This document shows positions 1 to 7,953 of a DNA stretch of 37,077 nucleotides, piece by piece. A program made the position numbers and the translations under genes. Position 1 is the first letter of the stretch. Each line of letters starts with the position of its first letter. A model generated the notes under the pieces. That model was not told the origin of the DNA. It made no database searches and worked only from the letters and a program-made list of their open reading frames with translations. This stretch comes from an uncultured Bacteroidota bacterium (GTDB lineage: Bacteria; Bacteroidota; Bacteroidia; AKYH767-A; JABDAW01): assembly GCA_903911135.1 (NCBI GenBank), contig CAIWCG010000223.1:1-37077 (forward strand), read 5' to 3'.

Positions 1-109
1 CTGATGGTTTGAATTCAGTTGCTGCTGCATCTTGAGCTTTTGCTATGTTTAAATTGGTTAGACAGAACATAACTACTGCCATTGCTAGAATTGTGTTAAT
101 TTTTTTCAT
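1..109 (-). CDS. Exported protein, N-terminal fragment
   Basis: The start of a leftward gene that runs off the window edge and is missing from the ORF track. The ATG at 109 opens MKKINTILAMAVVMFCL..., giving Lys-Lys, a hydrophobic core and an AKAQ signal-peptidase-I-like site near residue 25, then DAAATEFKPS. This supports an exported (periplasmic or outer-membrane) protein. Only about 36 residues are visible, so no family can be given. Its upstream region (110-240) is AT-rich. Confidence 0.7.
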   Translation of the reverse strand, partial: MKKINTILAMAVVMFCLTNLNIAKAQDAAATEFKPS

Positions 110-411
110 TTACTTTTTTTATTTAATTGTTAATTTGTTTAAGACTTTTAGATATTTTTATCGCTGCAAAAAAACTATCCTTATGTTAGCGTAAAATTAT
201 TCCAATGTTAAGTTAATATTAATAAAGTTAACAAACTATGAATTGTCTGTATTGCAGGCTCTTTTGCATCATCAATAAATTGTTTCAAAAAGGATTTTGC
301 CTACTGCTGAAGAATTCATCTGTTTCGAGACAGCAAAACGGGTTATTTAAGGCGTTGATGTTAAAATTAGACTAACTATAATCATTTAAATTTATATCAA
401 ATGAACATAAT
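110..411. other. AT-rich intergenic region upstream of array R1
   Basis: No convincing gene. The left part holds the leader of the exported protein at 1-109. A weak -7-like stretch (TAGTTTTTTTG on the minus strand, near 170-180) may be its promoter. From about 240 to 400 I see no strong hairpin and no copy of the structured element found beside arrays R3, R4 and R6. Confidence 0.4.
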
Positions 412-663
412 GGAACACTATGTCAACAAATGGTACCTTTATGTTAAGACTCTGGAACATTATGTCCACATAAGTCTCCAATATGTTAAGACCTTGGAAC
501 ATTATGTAAACATAAGTCTCCACTATGTTAAGACTCCGGAACATTATGTAAACATAAGTCTCCACTATGTTAAGACTCTGGAACAATATGTAAACAAAAG
601 GTTCCAAAATGTAAAGACTCCGGAACATTATGTAAACAAAAGGTTCCAAAATGCTCTTTTGGC
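412..663. repeat. Tandem array R1, six 42-bp units (2 x 21 bp)
   Basis: Units start at 412, 454, 496, 538, 580 and 622, exactly 42 bp apart. A typical unit begins GGAACATTATGTAAACATAAG and continues TCTCCACTATGTTAAGACTCC. The two 21-bp halves share a core close to CAyTATGTwAA, so the basic period is 21 bp with a dimeric higher-order unit. The last two units carry GGAAC...GTTCC, able to form a small hairpin. ACATAATG at 405-412 is an inverted copy of the unit core CATTATGT. Overlapping ORFs on both strands (392-649 and 401-709) follow from the period being a multiple of three and are not called as genes. Confidence 0.9.
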
Positions 664-808
664 AATATATTCAATAAAAGTCTCTGAAAAGAATATGAAT
701 GCAAGCTAATAATAAGTTAAATGTAATATGGAAAAAGCGGTAAAAGCCTAACCAAGTAGCAGATCCTTAGCTGAAAATGGCATGAGCAATGCAATAATCG
801 GTTGTAAA

Positions 809-1495
809 TTATTGCTTGTTGGCTTTAGTTCCTATCAGAAAATCAATGCCAAAATTAAAGTTTGTAAAAGGGAAGTTAACGGCGAAAGTACCTGTGGTAG
901 ATGACGCTCCTGTTCCAGCCCCAGAGGAGGTAGTGGTGGTATAATGGTCGTAAGAAATACTGCCTATATTGGCATTGATGCTTAACCAATTCCAAATATA
1001 ATATGATATGCCGGGTGTGTAGGCGATAAAATATCCTTTTACATCTAAGGTGGCGGTAATGGAAGAATCTTGGGTGAGGAAGTAATTTATAGAGGTATTG
1101 GTTCCGAACCTTTCGCTGAAGGCAAAGGAATTGATGAAGAATAATTTCTCCGTAATGGGCGTATAGCTTCTTCCGAAGATTCCATAATACCAAGTTTTGC
1201 TGTCGGTAGTCGTTCTATAGCTTGGAAGCATTTCGGCAGTGGATTTATTATCTACATATCTGGTGGTTAAGCCTAAAACAAAGTGTTCGGTGATGAAAAA
1301 TCCCGGTTGAAAGGAAATGCCCAAGTTCGAATTCTCTGTAGAATTGCCATTGGTATTTCCCTGAACATCAAAATTGCCATTCTTGACATCGTTATAAGAT
1401 ATGTTGGTGCTTAACAATACCTTGTATTGCGATGGTTGGGCCATTGCCATGAATTGCTGACATGCAAAAAGGAGAATTAACAGTATCTTTTTCAT
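809..1495 (-). CDS. Outer-membrane beta-barrel protein
   Basis: 228 residues from the chosen start at 1495. The signal peptide MKKILLILLFACQQFMAMAQ is followed by a domain rich in alternating aromatic/polar strands (GISFQPGFFITEHFVLGL, LDVKGYFIAYTPGISYYI) ending in FNFGIDFLIGTK, typical of small Bacteroidota porin-like or OmpW-like barrels of 8-10 strands. The longer ORF start at 1534 lies inside the -7 box TATTTTTG (minus strand, 1532-1539), so the internal Met is preferred. It would sit in the outer membrane; no ligand can be inferred. The downstream hairpin GCAATAAT/ATTATTGC (791-798/808-815) overlaps its stop codon but lacks a clear U-run. Confidence 0.7.
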   Translation of the reverse strand: MKKILLILLFACQQFMAMAQPSQYKVLLSTNISYNDVKNGNFDVQGNTNGNSTENSNLGISFQPGFFITEHFVLGLTTRYVDNKSTAEMLPSYRTTTDSKTWYYGIFGRSYTPITEKLFFINSFAFSERFGTNTSINYFLTQDSSITATLDVKGYFIAYTPGISYYIWNWLSINANIGSISYDHYTTTTSSGAGTGASSTTGTFAVNFPFTNFNFGIDFLIGTKANKQ

Positions 1496-1531
1496 CGTAT
1501 AGTTTATATTGACATAATATTTATGATAGGG

Positions 1532-1539
1532 CAAAAATA
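1532..1539 (-). promoter_or_regulatory. -7 promoter box for the beta-barrel gene
   Basis: CAAAAATA on the plus strand reads TATTTTTG on the minus strand, matching the Bacteroidota -7 consensus TAnnTTTG. It is about 37 bases before the ATG at 1495 and decides that start over the longer ORF. Confidence 0.55.
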
Positions 1540-1605
1540 TAAATTAATAAATACTGAACCCGATACCATGATTCCAAAATGTTTAACACAAGTGATTTAT
1601 TTCAT

Positions 1606-1613
1606 TATTTTTG
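1606..1613 (+). promoter_or_regulatory. -7 promoter box for tRNA-Arg
   Basis: TATTTTTG matches TAnnTTTG and lies 15 bases before the mature tRNA 5' end. Confidence 0.5.
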
Positions 1614-1628
1614 CGGCCTCGAAATTCT

Positions 1629-1702
1629 GGACCCGTAGTTCAATTGGATAGAATGACAGATTTCGGCTCTGTTGGTTGGGGGTTCGAGTCCCTCCGGGTT
1701 CA
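1629..1702 (+). tRNA. tRNA-Arg (anticodon TCG)
   Basis: A complete cloverleaf can be drawn. The acceptor GGACCCG (1629-1635) pairs with CGGGTTC (1695-1701, one G-U), followed by discriminator A. The D-stem is GTTC/GAAT, and the anticodon stem ACAGA/TCTGT encloses loop TTTCGGC, giving anticodon TCG (reads CGA, Arg). The T-arm is GGGGG-TTCGAGT-CCCTC. CCA is not encoded. It has its own promoter box upstream and an intrinsic terminator at 1715-1745, so it appears to be a single-gene transcript. Confidence 0.95.
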
Positions 1703-1714
1703 CATATCAATAAT

Positions 1715-1745
1715 TGGCAGAAGGAACTATTCTTCTGCCATTTTT
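1715..1745 (+). terminator. Intrinsic terminator after tRNA-Arg
   Basis: TGGCAGAAG (1715-1723) pairs perfectly with CTTCTGCCA (1732-1740) and is followed directly by TTTTT. Confidence 0.85.
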
Positions 1746-1821
1746 GCTTTCATGGAGCAATATACACCTTTAGATAATTGAAATTTAATGATTTATTAAT
1801 ATTGCCTTAACATGAGCCCCG

Positions 1822-1829
1822 TAGTTTTG
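1822..1829 (+). promoter_or_regulatory. -7 promoter box for the DUF4177-like gene
   Basis: TAGTTTTG matches TAnnTTTG. It lies downstream of the ORF-track start at 1812, so that start would not be transcribed from this promoter, supporting the ATG at 1854. A TTG at 1802-1804 may be the -33 part. Confidence 0.55.
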
Positions 1830-1853
1830 CAAGGCAATAAAAACCAATACGCT

Positions 1854-2051
1854 ATGATAAACTACGAATACAAAGTGGAACATTTCAGGTTCAAAACCAA
1901 TGACCACCTGACTGAAATCACCAAGTTCATGCACGAAATGTCTTCGAAGGGATGGAGACTGGCAAGCCTGGACTTAAAGAACAAACTGCAACAAAACTTG
2001 GAATGCATCGACTTGGTACTGATGCAGAAAAAGGAAAACCAATTCAATTAA
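1854..2051 (+). CDS. DUF4177-like small protein
   Basis: 65 residues starting MINYEYKVEHFRFK. The layout, an EYKV strand followed by a helix and then MSSKGWRLASLDL, resembles DUF4177 (xxYKVV...LNELGxEGWELV), a small alpha/beta family without a known function. There is no signal peptide, so it is probably cytoplasmic. The start at 1854 follows the promoter box at 1822-1829; the ORF-track start at 1812 overlaps the promoter region. It is a single gene between the tRNA terminator and the thiolase promoter. Family call is by pattern only. Confidence 0.65.
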   Translation: MINYEYKVEHFRFKTNDHLTEITKFMHEMSSKGWRLASLDLKNKLQQNLECIDLVLMQKKENQFN

Positions 2052-2168
2052 TCCTTCCTTCAAACATAAAATAGGATAATCATAGCGCCATTTCGGGATA
2101 TGATCATCATATTGCCATACCCTTTCCAGTGATTCAATCATTCTGGTCGATACTTCCTTTTATTTCTT

Positions 2169-2176
2169 TAATTTTG
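2169..2176 (+). promoter_or_regulatory. -7 promoter box for the thiolase gene
   Basis: TAATTTTG matches TAnnTTTG, 40 bases before the thiolase ATG. Confidence 0.5.
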
Positions 2177-2215
2177 CGGGGATAATTTTAAAGGTTAATC
2201 TTAAAAAATAATAAC

Positions 2216-3394
2216 ATGAAAGAAGTATTTATTGTCAGTGCAGTGAGAACGCCGATAGGAAGTTTCGGTGGTAGTCTTGCTTCTATTAGTGCGCCTGTTT
2301 TGGGTGGTTTTGCCATCAAAGGTGCTATGGAAAAAGTGAACTTGAACTCCGAAATGGTCAATGAAGTTTTTATGGGTAATGTGCTTAGTGCAAACATCGG
2401 ACAGGCTCCTGCCACACAGGCGAGCATCTATTCTGGTATTCCTCACAATGTGCCCAGTACTACCATCAACAAGGTGTGTGCGAGTGGCATGAAGGCTATC
2501 ATGCTGGCTGCCCAAAGCATCATGCTTGGCGATAACGAAATAGTGGTGACCGGTGGAATGGAAAGCATGAGCAATGTGCCATATTATCTCGACAAGGCTC
2601 GCAATGGCTATCGTCTTGGTCATGGTTCCATTACTGATGGCTTGGTGAAAGACGGACTGTGGGATGTTTACAAGGATTATCACATGGGCAATGCTGCCGA
2701 ATTGTGCGCTACCGAATGCAACATATCGCGAGTGGACCAAGATGCATTTGCCATTACCAGCTATAAGAGAAGTGCTGCAGCTTGGGCTGCAGGGAAATTC
2801 AAGGATGAGATTATTCCTGTTTCCATCCCGCAAAAGGGCAAAGATCCTTTGGTGATATCGGAGGATGAAGAGTATAAGAAAGTCAATTTCGAAAAGGTGG
2901 AAACCCTGAAACCTGTATTTGTAAAGGATGGCACCGTTACTGCTGCCAATGCCTCTACGCTCAATGATGGCGCTGCCGCCTTGGTGCTGATGAGCAAAAA
3001 GAAAATGGAAGAACTCGGCTTGTTTCCCATTGCCAAGATAGTGGGATATGCCGATGCGCAACAGGCGCCTGAATGGTTTACTACCACGCCTTCCAAAGCC
3101 ATTCCGTTGGCAGTGGCAAAGGCAGGGCTGACGCTTGACCAGATAGATTATTTCGAGATAAACGAGGCCTTCTCTGTGGTGAGCATTGCCAACAACCGCA
3201 TCATGAAACTGGATCCTGAAAAGGTGAATGTCAATGGTGGCGCAGTGGCATTAGGCCATCCGCTGGGAGCCAGTGGAGCCCGAATAGTGGTTACCCTCAT
3301 CAATGTGCTGAAGCAAAACAAGGGCACTTATGGTGTGGCCGGAATTTGCAATGGTGGCGGTGGTGCCAGCGCCTTGGTCATCATGAACTGCTAA
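2216..3394 (+). CDS. Acetyl-CoA C-acetyltransferase (thiolase)
   Basis: 392 residues, normal for biosynthetic/degradative thiolases. It joins two acetyl-CoA to acetoacetyl-CoA or performs the reverse reaction, in the cytoplasm. The acyl-accepting Cys is C88 in [10 protein letters not shown]. The His is H348 in [14 protein letters not shown], and the second Cys is C378 in [16 protein letters not shown] is also present. All catalytic residues are intact. It is a stand-alone gene with its own promoter box (2169-2176) and a strong hairpin terminator (3423-3455). Substrate length (acetyl versus longer acyl) cannot be told from sequence alone, so atoB/phaA/fadA-type naming is left open. Confidence 0.93.
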   Translation: MKEVFIVSAVRTPIGSFGGSLASISAPVLGGFAIKGAMEKVNLNSEMVNEVFMGNVLSANIGQAPATQASIYSGIPHNVPSTTINKVCASGMKAIMLAAQSIMLGDNEIVVTGGMESMSNVPYYLDKARNGYRLGHGSITDGLVKDGLWDVYKDYHMGNAAELCATECNISRVDQDAFAITSYKRSAAAWAAGKFKDEIIPVSIPQKGKDPLVISEDEEYKKVNFEKVETLKPVFVKDGTVTAANASTLNDGAAALVLMSKKKMEELGLFPIAKIVGYADAQQAPEWFTTTPSKAIPLAVAKAGLTLDQIDYFEINEAFSVVSIANNRIMKLDPEKVNVNGGAVALGHPLGASGARIVVTLINVLKQNKGTYGVAGICNGGGGASALVIMNC

Positions 3395-3422
3395 GGGAAA
3401 TTTTTTTTAGATTATAAATGAC

Positions 3423-3455
3423 GAAGCCCTCGAATACTTGCTATTCGAGGGCTTC
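3423..3455. terminator. Bidirectional terminator hairpin
   Basis: GAAGCCCTCGAATA and its perfect complement TATTCGAGGGCTTC form a 14-bp stem with loop CTTGC. It lies between the converging thiolase (plus) and unknown gene (minus), so it can serve both. Confidence 0.85.
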
Positions 3456-3480
3456 CTTATTTTATGATTTATCCTGAATC

Positions 3481-4443
3481 TTAATGTGCCATTATATTGA
3501 TGATATAATGACTGGATAGCACGTGGCTTGGGTTGTTCACCATGCCATGACGAAGGGTGAGATCGCCCAAAACACCGGGACTGCCTACATAGGGTGTGCC
3601 ATCTGCCACCGTAATGAAATGTTCGGCTGGGGCTGATGAATCGGCTCTCATGCCAAACTCCAGAGGCGCTCCTGCCACCGTTATCTGTATGGTATCGGTA
3701 GGCTTGAAAGTATGCAAAAACGCTTCACGGAAATGATTCGGGCCCATAGGGAACTGATGATAGCCATGGTTTGGATGCTGACGAAGCAATTCGAATGGTA
3801 TTACATTTCCAATCATTTCAGGAGTCAGGTAATATTTCATCAACAAGCCGCCATAAACATACCATTGAGAATCGATGATATTGTCAAGATAGGTGTCTAA
3901 AGTAGATCGGGCACTTCCCAAATCAACATTTTTCGCCGTTTGGGTAGTACGTGTTCCGGTGGCAGTATTATAATAGGTCTGCATCAGGGTCTTTACAGGT
4001 GCCAAGGTTACATCTACGCCACAAGCGCCTATCAGGGCATTCAGGCGGTTCAATCGGCTGGCACGGCTGCCTTGATATAAAGGATAAGTACCATCGCCAA
4101 TGAGGGCAAAAGTGGCCGGAGTGCCGATGCCCTTAACGGTCTTTATCATCATGAACCAGGTAGGAACATTTTCTTTGTGAGACATATCATCGATGGCCAT
4201 TTCTACCTGCCCTGTGGCAGCTACACGGCCTTGAAAAGTACCCGTTTTGGTACTTGCCTCGCCTATATACAACACAAATTTCGGGTGATAAAAGGTGTAT
4301 AAGGGTGCAATGGCAGGGTCAGCATTCAGATGAAACAGGGCATCATCCATTTCGGTAGAAATTTCAATTGCTTTCACGGTGCCTTCTCGCATCGGGTTAT
4401 TGAAAAAATTTTTCAATGGGTTGGATTCTGGTGCTGTTGACAT
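3481..4443 (-). CDS. Unknown 320-residue protein
   Basis: I do not recognise the family. It starts MSTAPESNPLKNFF with no signal peptide or membrane segment, so it is probably cytoplasmic. Visible traits are an N-terminal part with KFVLYIGEAS and FQGRVAATGQVEM, a middle stretch TFALIGDGTYPLYQGSRASR, and a His/Pro-rich C-terminal part (LLRQHPNHGYHQFPMGPNHF). It is a monocistronic gene converging on the thiolase terminator. The upstream -7-like TATCTTTA (minus strand, 4500-4507) is a weak promoter match. The other unknown protein at 23566-24213 is likewise single and leaderless of signals, but no sequence link between the two is evident. Confidence 0.75.
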   Translation of the reverse strand: MSTAPESNPLKNFFNNPMREGTVKAIEISTEMDDALFHLNADPAIAPLYTFYHPKFVLYIGEASTKTGTFQGRVAATGQVEMAIDDMSHKENVPTWFMMIKTVKGIGTPATFALIGDGTYPLYQGSRASRLNRLNALIGACGVDVTLAPVKTLMQTYYNTATGTRTTQTAKNVDLGSARSTLDTYLDNIIDSQWYVYGGLLMKYYLTPEMIGNVIPFELLRQHPNHGYHQFPMGPNHFREAFLHTFKPTDTIQITVAGAPLEFGMRADSSAPAEHFITVADGTPYVGSPGVLGDLTLRHGMVNNPSHVLSSHYIINIMAH

Positions 4444-4758
4444 TTTATTTATTTTTTAATTTTTTGAATATTGAGTTTATAAAACCCCTTTTGGGTGCGT
4501 AAAGATAAACTTAATAAATAAGAGCGCAACGATAATTTTTGATATTTTGCTTTTTTCAAGAAAAATAATGCCCCAAGATTCAACCAGGCATGGCCATGTG
4601 GGACTAAAAGTTTTTTTCATTTATTTTTCCTTCATGAGACCTTTTGGGGCGAAAAGCCGGAAAAACGGCGGTTTTTGAGAATTACCAAAAACAGAAAAAG
4701 GTGCCAAAATTGGAGATTTAAAGTCAAAATAAGCAACAAAATCCGTTTTGATGTTATT
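4444..4758. other. Intergenic region left of array R2
   Basis: AT-rich promoter region of the minus-strand unknown gene, followed by CCGGAAAAACGGCGG near 4659. No gene or clear copy of the R3/R4/R6 structured element is seen. The ORF starting at 4675 simply reads through array R2 and is not called. Confidence 0.4.
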
Positions 4759-4973
4759 CATATTGTTGGATTGAATCAAAACGACTGTTTTCAGTCAATC
4801 CAACAATATGGAACTGCCCAAAACGATCGTTTCCAGTCAATCCAACAATATGGAACTACCCAAAACGACCGTTTCCAGTCAATCCAACAATATGGAATTG
4901 CCCAAAACGACCGTTTCCAGTCAATCCAACAATATAAATATGCCCAAAACGAAAGTCTGGAACAATTCTCTAA
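4759..4973. repeat. Tandem array R2, 42-bp units with inverted left edge
   Basis: Units start at 4777, 4819, 4861, 4903 and, degraded, 4945, exactly 42 bp (2 x 21) apart. Each holds CAAAACGACCGTTTCCAG, then TCAATCCAACAATATGGAAC. AAACG...CGTTT is self-complementary and is a perfect 12-bp palindrome (AAACGATCGTTT) in unit 2. At the left edge CATATTGTTGGATTGA (4759-4774) is a perfect 16-bp inverted copy of TCAATCCAACAATATG in unit 1 (4795-4810). The loop between them contains a second stem AAAAC/GTTTT, so the edge forms a nested hairpin. The 4808 ORF start lies in this array and is artefactual. Confidence 0.9.
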
Positions 4974-5019
4974 AAACCGTCTTTCGCCAAACTGAAATTG
5001 GAATTATCAAGTTTTTTTC

Positions 5020-5027
5020 TAATTTTG
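5020..5027 (+). promoter_or_regulatory. -7 promoter box for the YVTN propeller gene
   Basis: TAATTTTG matches TAnnTTTG. A TTG at 4998-5000, 19 bases upstream, fits the -33 element. The start at 5051 follows 23 bases later. Confidence 0.6.
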
Positions 5028-5050
5028 TATCTCTAATAAACTTAAATGTC

Positions 5051-6253
5051 ATGAAAAAACCATTACTGATCTTAATCCTGATAGGCCTTGCAGGAAAAAC
5101 AATGATGGCGCAGACAGCTTATATTACTTATCAAGATGATAGTTCGGTAACTGTTATTAATGTGGCAAATGATTCGATAATTGCAACAATTCCTATTGGT
5201 TTTCCTACTTGGGGAGTTTCAGTAAGCCCTGATGGAGCAAATGTATATATTACAAATAATTACGATAATAAGATTAGTGTAATTAATGCTAATACGAATT
5301 TGGTTTCTGCAACGGTTCAAGTTGGCGCTACACCTTATGGAATATCTGTTAGCCATGATGGGACGAAGGTATATGTTGCAAATTTTGATGGTCATTCTAT
5401 AAATGTTATAAACACCATAAGTAATAGTGTTACAGACACAGTTATGGTTGGTAATTTACCTTGGGGAATTGTTGAAAGCCCTGATAGAAGTAAATTATAC
5501 GTTTCCAATCAAAATTCAAACACAATAAGTGTAATCGGATTGACTACAAATACGGTAATTGCAACTATTCCAGTTGGTAGCTACCCTCGCGGTATTTGTA
5601 TAACTCCTGATGGCAGCAAAGTATATGTAAGCAATTCCTTAACTGATTCAACGGTCAACGTAATTAATACGGCTACAGATAGTGTAGTTGCCACTGTTGT
5701 TGTAGGCTCAAATCCAAATGGGATTTGTGTTAGTCCTGATGGCAGTAAAGTATTTGTTGCGAATGGTTTTGGCAATTCTGTAAGTGTTATAAATACAAAT
5801 ATGGATACCGTTTCTGCAACAATAGATGTTGGAAATAGTCCTTTTGGTATTTCCATAACACCAGATGGCAGTAAAGTTTATGTGGCAAATTCAAGCATGA
5901 ATTCAGTAAGTGTTATAAATACAACTAACTATTCTGTTTCGACAAATATTAATGTAGGAAATATGCCGAATGCCTTTGGTAATTTTATATCGAACCATGT
6001 TAGCGGTATTATTTGTTTATGTTTTGATGCACCAATTCTTAGTATCTACCCCAACCCCACCGCATCCACCATCACCATCCATCAAGACAATTATTCCCTC
6101 AATCAGCAAGTCATCATCACCGATGTATTGGGCAATAGGGTTTATTCTCAAGCATTAAACAGTGCCACCGAAACGATAGATATATCGCACATAAGCAGCG
6201 GCATTTATTTTTATGAGGTAAGTGGTAAGCGAGGAAAGATTATCAAGGAATAA
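5051..6253 (+). CDS. Secreted YVTN beta-propeller protein with T9SS sorting domain
   Basis: 400 residues from ATG 5051, preferred over the ORF-track start 4808 inside array R2 because it follows a promoter box and opens a signal peptide (MKKPLLILILIG...MMAQ). Seven to eight repeats of about 42 residues follow, with the YVTN pattern SPDGxxVYVxNxxxxxxSVINT, giving a beta-propeller like YncE-type proteins. The last 75 residues (SIYPNPTASTITIHQDN...GKRGKIIKE) are a type A T9SS sorting domain, so the product is expected on the cell surface or secreted. Body codons are AT-rich while the sorting domain is richer in C and nearly identical in DNA to that of the next gene, suggesting a shuffled tail. 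Confidence 0.88.
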   Translation: MKKPLLILILIGLAGKTMMAQTAYITYQDDSSVTVINVANDSIIATIPIGFPTWGVSVSPDGANVYITNNYDNKISVINANTNLVSATVQVGATPYGISVSHDGTKVYVANFDGHSINVINTISNSVTDTVMVGNLPWGIVESPDRSKLYVSNQNSNTISVIGLTTNTVIATIPVGSYPRGICITPDGSKVYVSNSLTDSTVNVINTATDSVVATVVVGSNPNGICVSPDGSKVFVANGFGNSVSVINTNMDTVSATIDVGNSPFGISITPDGSKVYVANSSMNSVSVINTTNYSVSTNINVGNMPNAFGNFISNHVSGIICLCFDAPILSIYPNPTASTITIHQDNYSLNQQVIITDVLGNRVYSQALNSATETIDISHISSGIYFYEVSGKRGKIIKE

Positions 6254-6265
6254 ATTATAAATTGT

Positions 6266-6314
6266 GAATTATAGATTATAAATTTAAACATTTATAATTT
6301 ATAATCTATAATTC
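6266..6314. terminator. AT-rich hairpin after the propeller gene
   Basis: GAATTATAGATTATAAAT (6266-6283) is perfectly complementary to ATTTATAATCTATAATTC (6297-6314), an 18-bp stem. It is almost all A-T, so it may be a terminator or simply a dispersed palindrome. Confidence 0.5.
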
Positions 6315-6330
6315 ATAATTCCGTTCATCC

Positions 6331-6372
6331 TGCCTCTATAATTGCATCCGTTTCGGTGCACTCATAGAGGCA
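6331..6372. repeat. Dispersed hairpin repeat, copy 1
   Basis: TGCCTCTAT (6331-6339) pairs with ATAGAGGCA (6364-6372), and inside it TGCATCCG-TTT-CGGTGCA forms a second bulged stem. The inner 23 bases (6337-6359) recur, inverted and with one mismatch, at 31689-31711 after panB. Confidence 0.65.
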
Positions 6373-6453
6373 TCAGGGGCATTGCCATCTTGGTGCTTGA
6401 TGAAAGTATGTTGGTGCATCCAAGTTTTTGTTGGAAGGTAAATTTATTTTCAC

Positions 6454-6461
6454 TAACTTTG
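6454..6461 (+). promoter_or_regulatory. -7 promoter box for the BNR-repeat gene
   Basis: TAACTTTG matches TAnnTTTG with TTG at 6431-6433, 20 bases upstream. The gene starts 45 bases downstream. Confidence 0.6.
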
Positions 6462-6505
6462 TGCTTCAGTATCACAAAACATAAAATAAACCAAATAAAA
6501 TCATC

Positions 6506-7903
6506 ATGAAAAAGTATTACACAATTCTATTCGCCCTCGTCGCATTCGCGACCATCCTATCGCAACCGAGCTTTGCCCAATGGAGCACTGCGGTAAACCT
6601 GTCGCCAAACGGCGATACCACCAGCATGAACGAAAGCATGGGCTCCTGCTTGGGTGTCAGTGGCGACACCTTGCAGGTGGTTTGGACTACCAAAATAAAT
6701 GCTCATCATGCCAGCCTGCATTACAGCCGTTCGCTCGACACCGGCCTTACCTGGAGCAACCCCATTGTCATCACTCCTGCCACCGGCAATGCCTGGAATC
6801 CTGCCATAGCCGTAAATGGACGGAATGTGCATGTGGCGTGGCGAGAGATTGATACCGTATCCGGTCATCGTGCCTCGTGGTACAAGCATTCATTGGATGG
6901 CGGCAACACCTGGAGTGCCAGCGTGTTCCTGGATTCTACCGCCGATTGGCCAGCCATATCGGTGTCGGGAAACAAGGTTTTCATTGCCAATGACAGGATA
7001 GTTTCGCAATCGCCCTATAACACCGAGATATTCTTTTTATATTCGTTGGATAACGGCACCACTTGGAGCAATGCCCAGCAACTCACCAATGCCGTTGGGC
7101 GTTCGGAGGATGAATCGATAACCGCCGATGGTTCCAATATCCACATGTCTTGGAATGACAACAGGACAGGGCAGTTTCAGATATTCTATAAACACTCTTC
7201 GGATTATGGAATCACCTGGGGCCCTGATGTGGTGGTAGATACGCAATTCGACTATAACACCATGGTTTGCAGCGATGGCGCTTATGTAGATGTCATTTCT
7301 TGTGGGGCACCATCAGGGCGATATCAGTTGTTGTTGGCACAGTCATTGGATACCGGTGCCACCTGGAGCACCACGAACATGAATTTATCGAACGATACCG
7401 CCCATACTTATTTCCTTCCACACATGACTCGTGATGGCTGCGACTTGCATGTGGTAACGAGTTCTGGCGGAGGCTCAAAATACTACCATTCCGGCGATGG
7501 AGGAACTACCTGGGATGCTCCATATATATTGTCCGGAGCCAACTTCATTGCCTATACGCAGCATGCATTGCATGTTCTTTATGTCAATGCCAATCATAAC
7601 ATCAGCTATCTTCGAAACCCAACTGGGAACAGCGGTTTGCCATGCATAGCTACCGAAATTCAAATGATATCAAAACCAATTCAAGAGGTATCGGTCTTCC
7701 CTAACCCTGCTACGAATATCGTTACCATCCATCAAGACACTTATTCCTCCAATCAGCAAATCATCATCACCGATGTGTTGGGCAATAGGGTTTATTCTCA
7801 AGCCTTAAATACTGCCACCGAGACGATAGATATATCGCACCTAAGCAGGGGCGTTTATTTTTATGAGATCAATGGCAAGCGAGGAAAGATAATCAAGGAA
7901 TAG
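6506..7903 (+). CDS. Secreted BNR/sialidase-like protein with T9SS sorting domain
   Basis: 465 residues. The signal peptide is MKKYYTILFALVAFATILSQPSFAQ. Six or more Asp-box (BNR) motifs are visible: SLDTGLTWSNP, SLDGGNTWSAS, SLDNGTTWSNA, SSDYGITWGPD, SLDTGATWSTT and SGDGGTTWDAP. These mark a sialidase-fold beta-propeller. The catalytic Arg triad and Tyr/Glu of true sialidases cannot be placed confidently, so a non-enzymatic propeller is possible. The C-terminus (VFPNPATNIVTIHQDT...GKRGKIIKE) is a type A T9SS sorting domain nearly identical to that of the upstream gene. It is separated from that gene by hairpins and has its own promoter box. Confidence 0.88.
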   Translation: MKKYYTILFALVAFATILSQPSFAQWSTAVNLSPNGDTTSMNESMGSCLGVSGDTLQVVWTTKINAHHASLHYSRSLDTGLTWSNPIVITPATGNAWNPAIAVNGRNVHVAWREIDTVSGHRASWYKHSLDGGNTWSASVFLDSTADWPAISVSGNKVFIANDRIVSQSPYNTEIFFLYSLDNGTTWSNAQQLTNAVGRSEDESITADGSNIHMSWNDNRTGQFQIFYKHSSDYGITWGPDVVVDTQFDYNTMVCSDGAYVDVISCGAPSGRYQLLLAQSLDTGATWSTTNMNLSNDTAHTYFLPHMTRDGCDLHVVTSSGGGSKYYHSGDGGTTWDAPYILSGANFIAYTQHALHVLYVNANHNISYLRNPTGNSGLPCIATEIQMISKPIQEVSVFPNPATNIVTIHQDTYSSNQQIIITDVLGNRVYSQALNTATETIDISHLSRGVYFYEINGKRGKIIKE

Positions 7904-7919
7904 TTCTATTCATAAATGA

Positions 7920-7927
7920 TAACTTTG
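7920..7927 (+). promoter_or_regulatory. -7 promoter box for the NlpC/P60 gene
   Basis: TAACTTTG matches TAnnTTTG, 27 bases before the ATG at 7954. Confidence 0.55.
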
Positions 7928-7953
7928 CCGCCATTGATAAATGATAATAAATA

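Noticed and set aside
2201-3061. 286-residue ORF antisense to the thiolase
   Set aside because: Antisense shadow of a strongly conserved gene with intact catalytic motifs.
4808-5050. N-terminal extension of the YVTN propeller protein from the ORF track
   Set aside because: It reads through array R2, precedes a clear promoter box, and would bury the signal peptide at residue 82.
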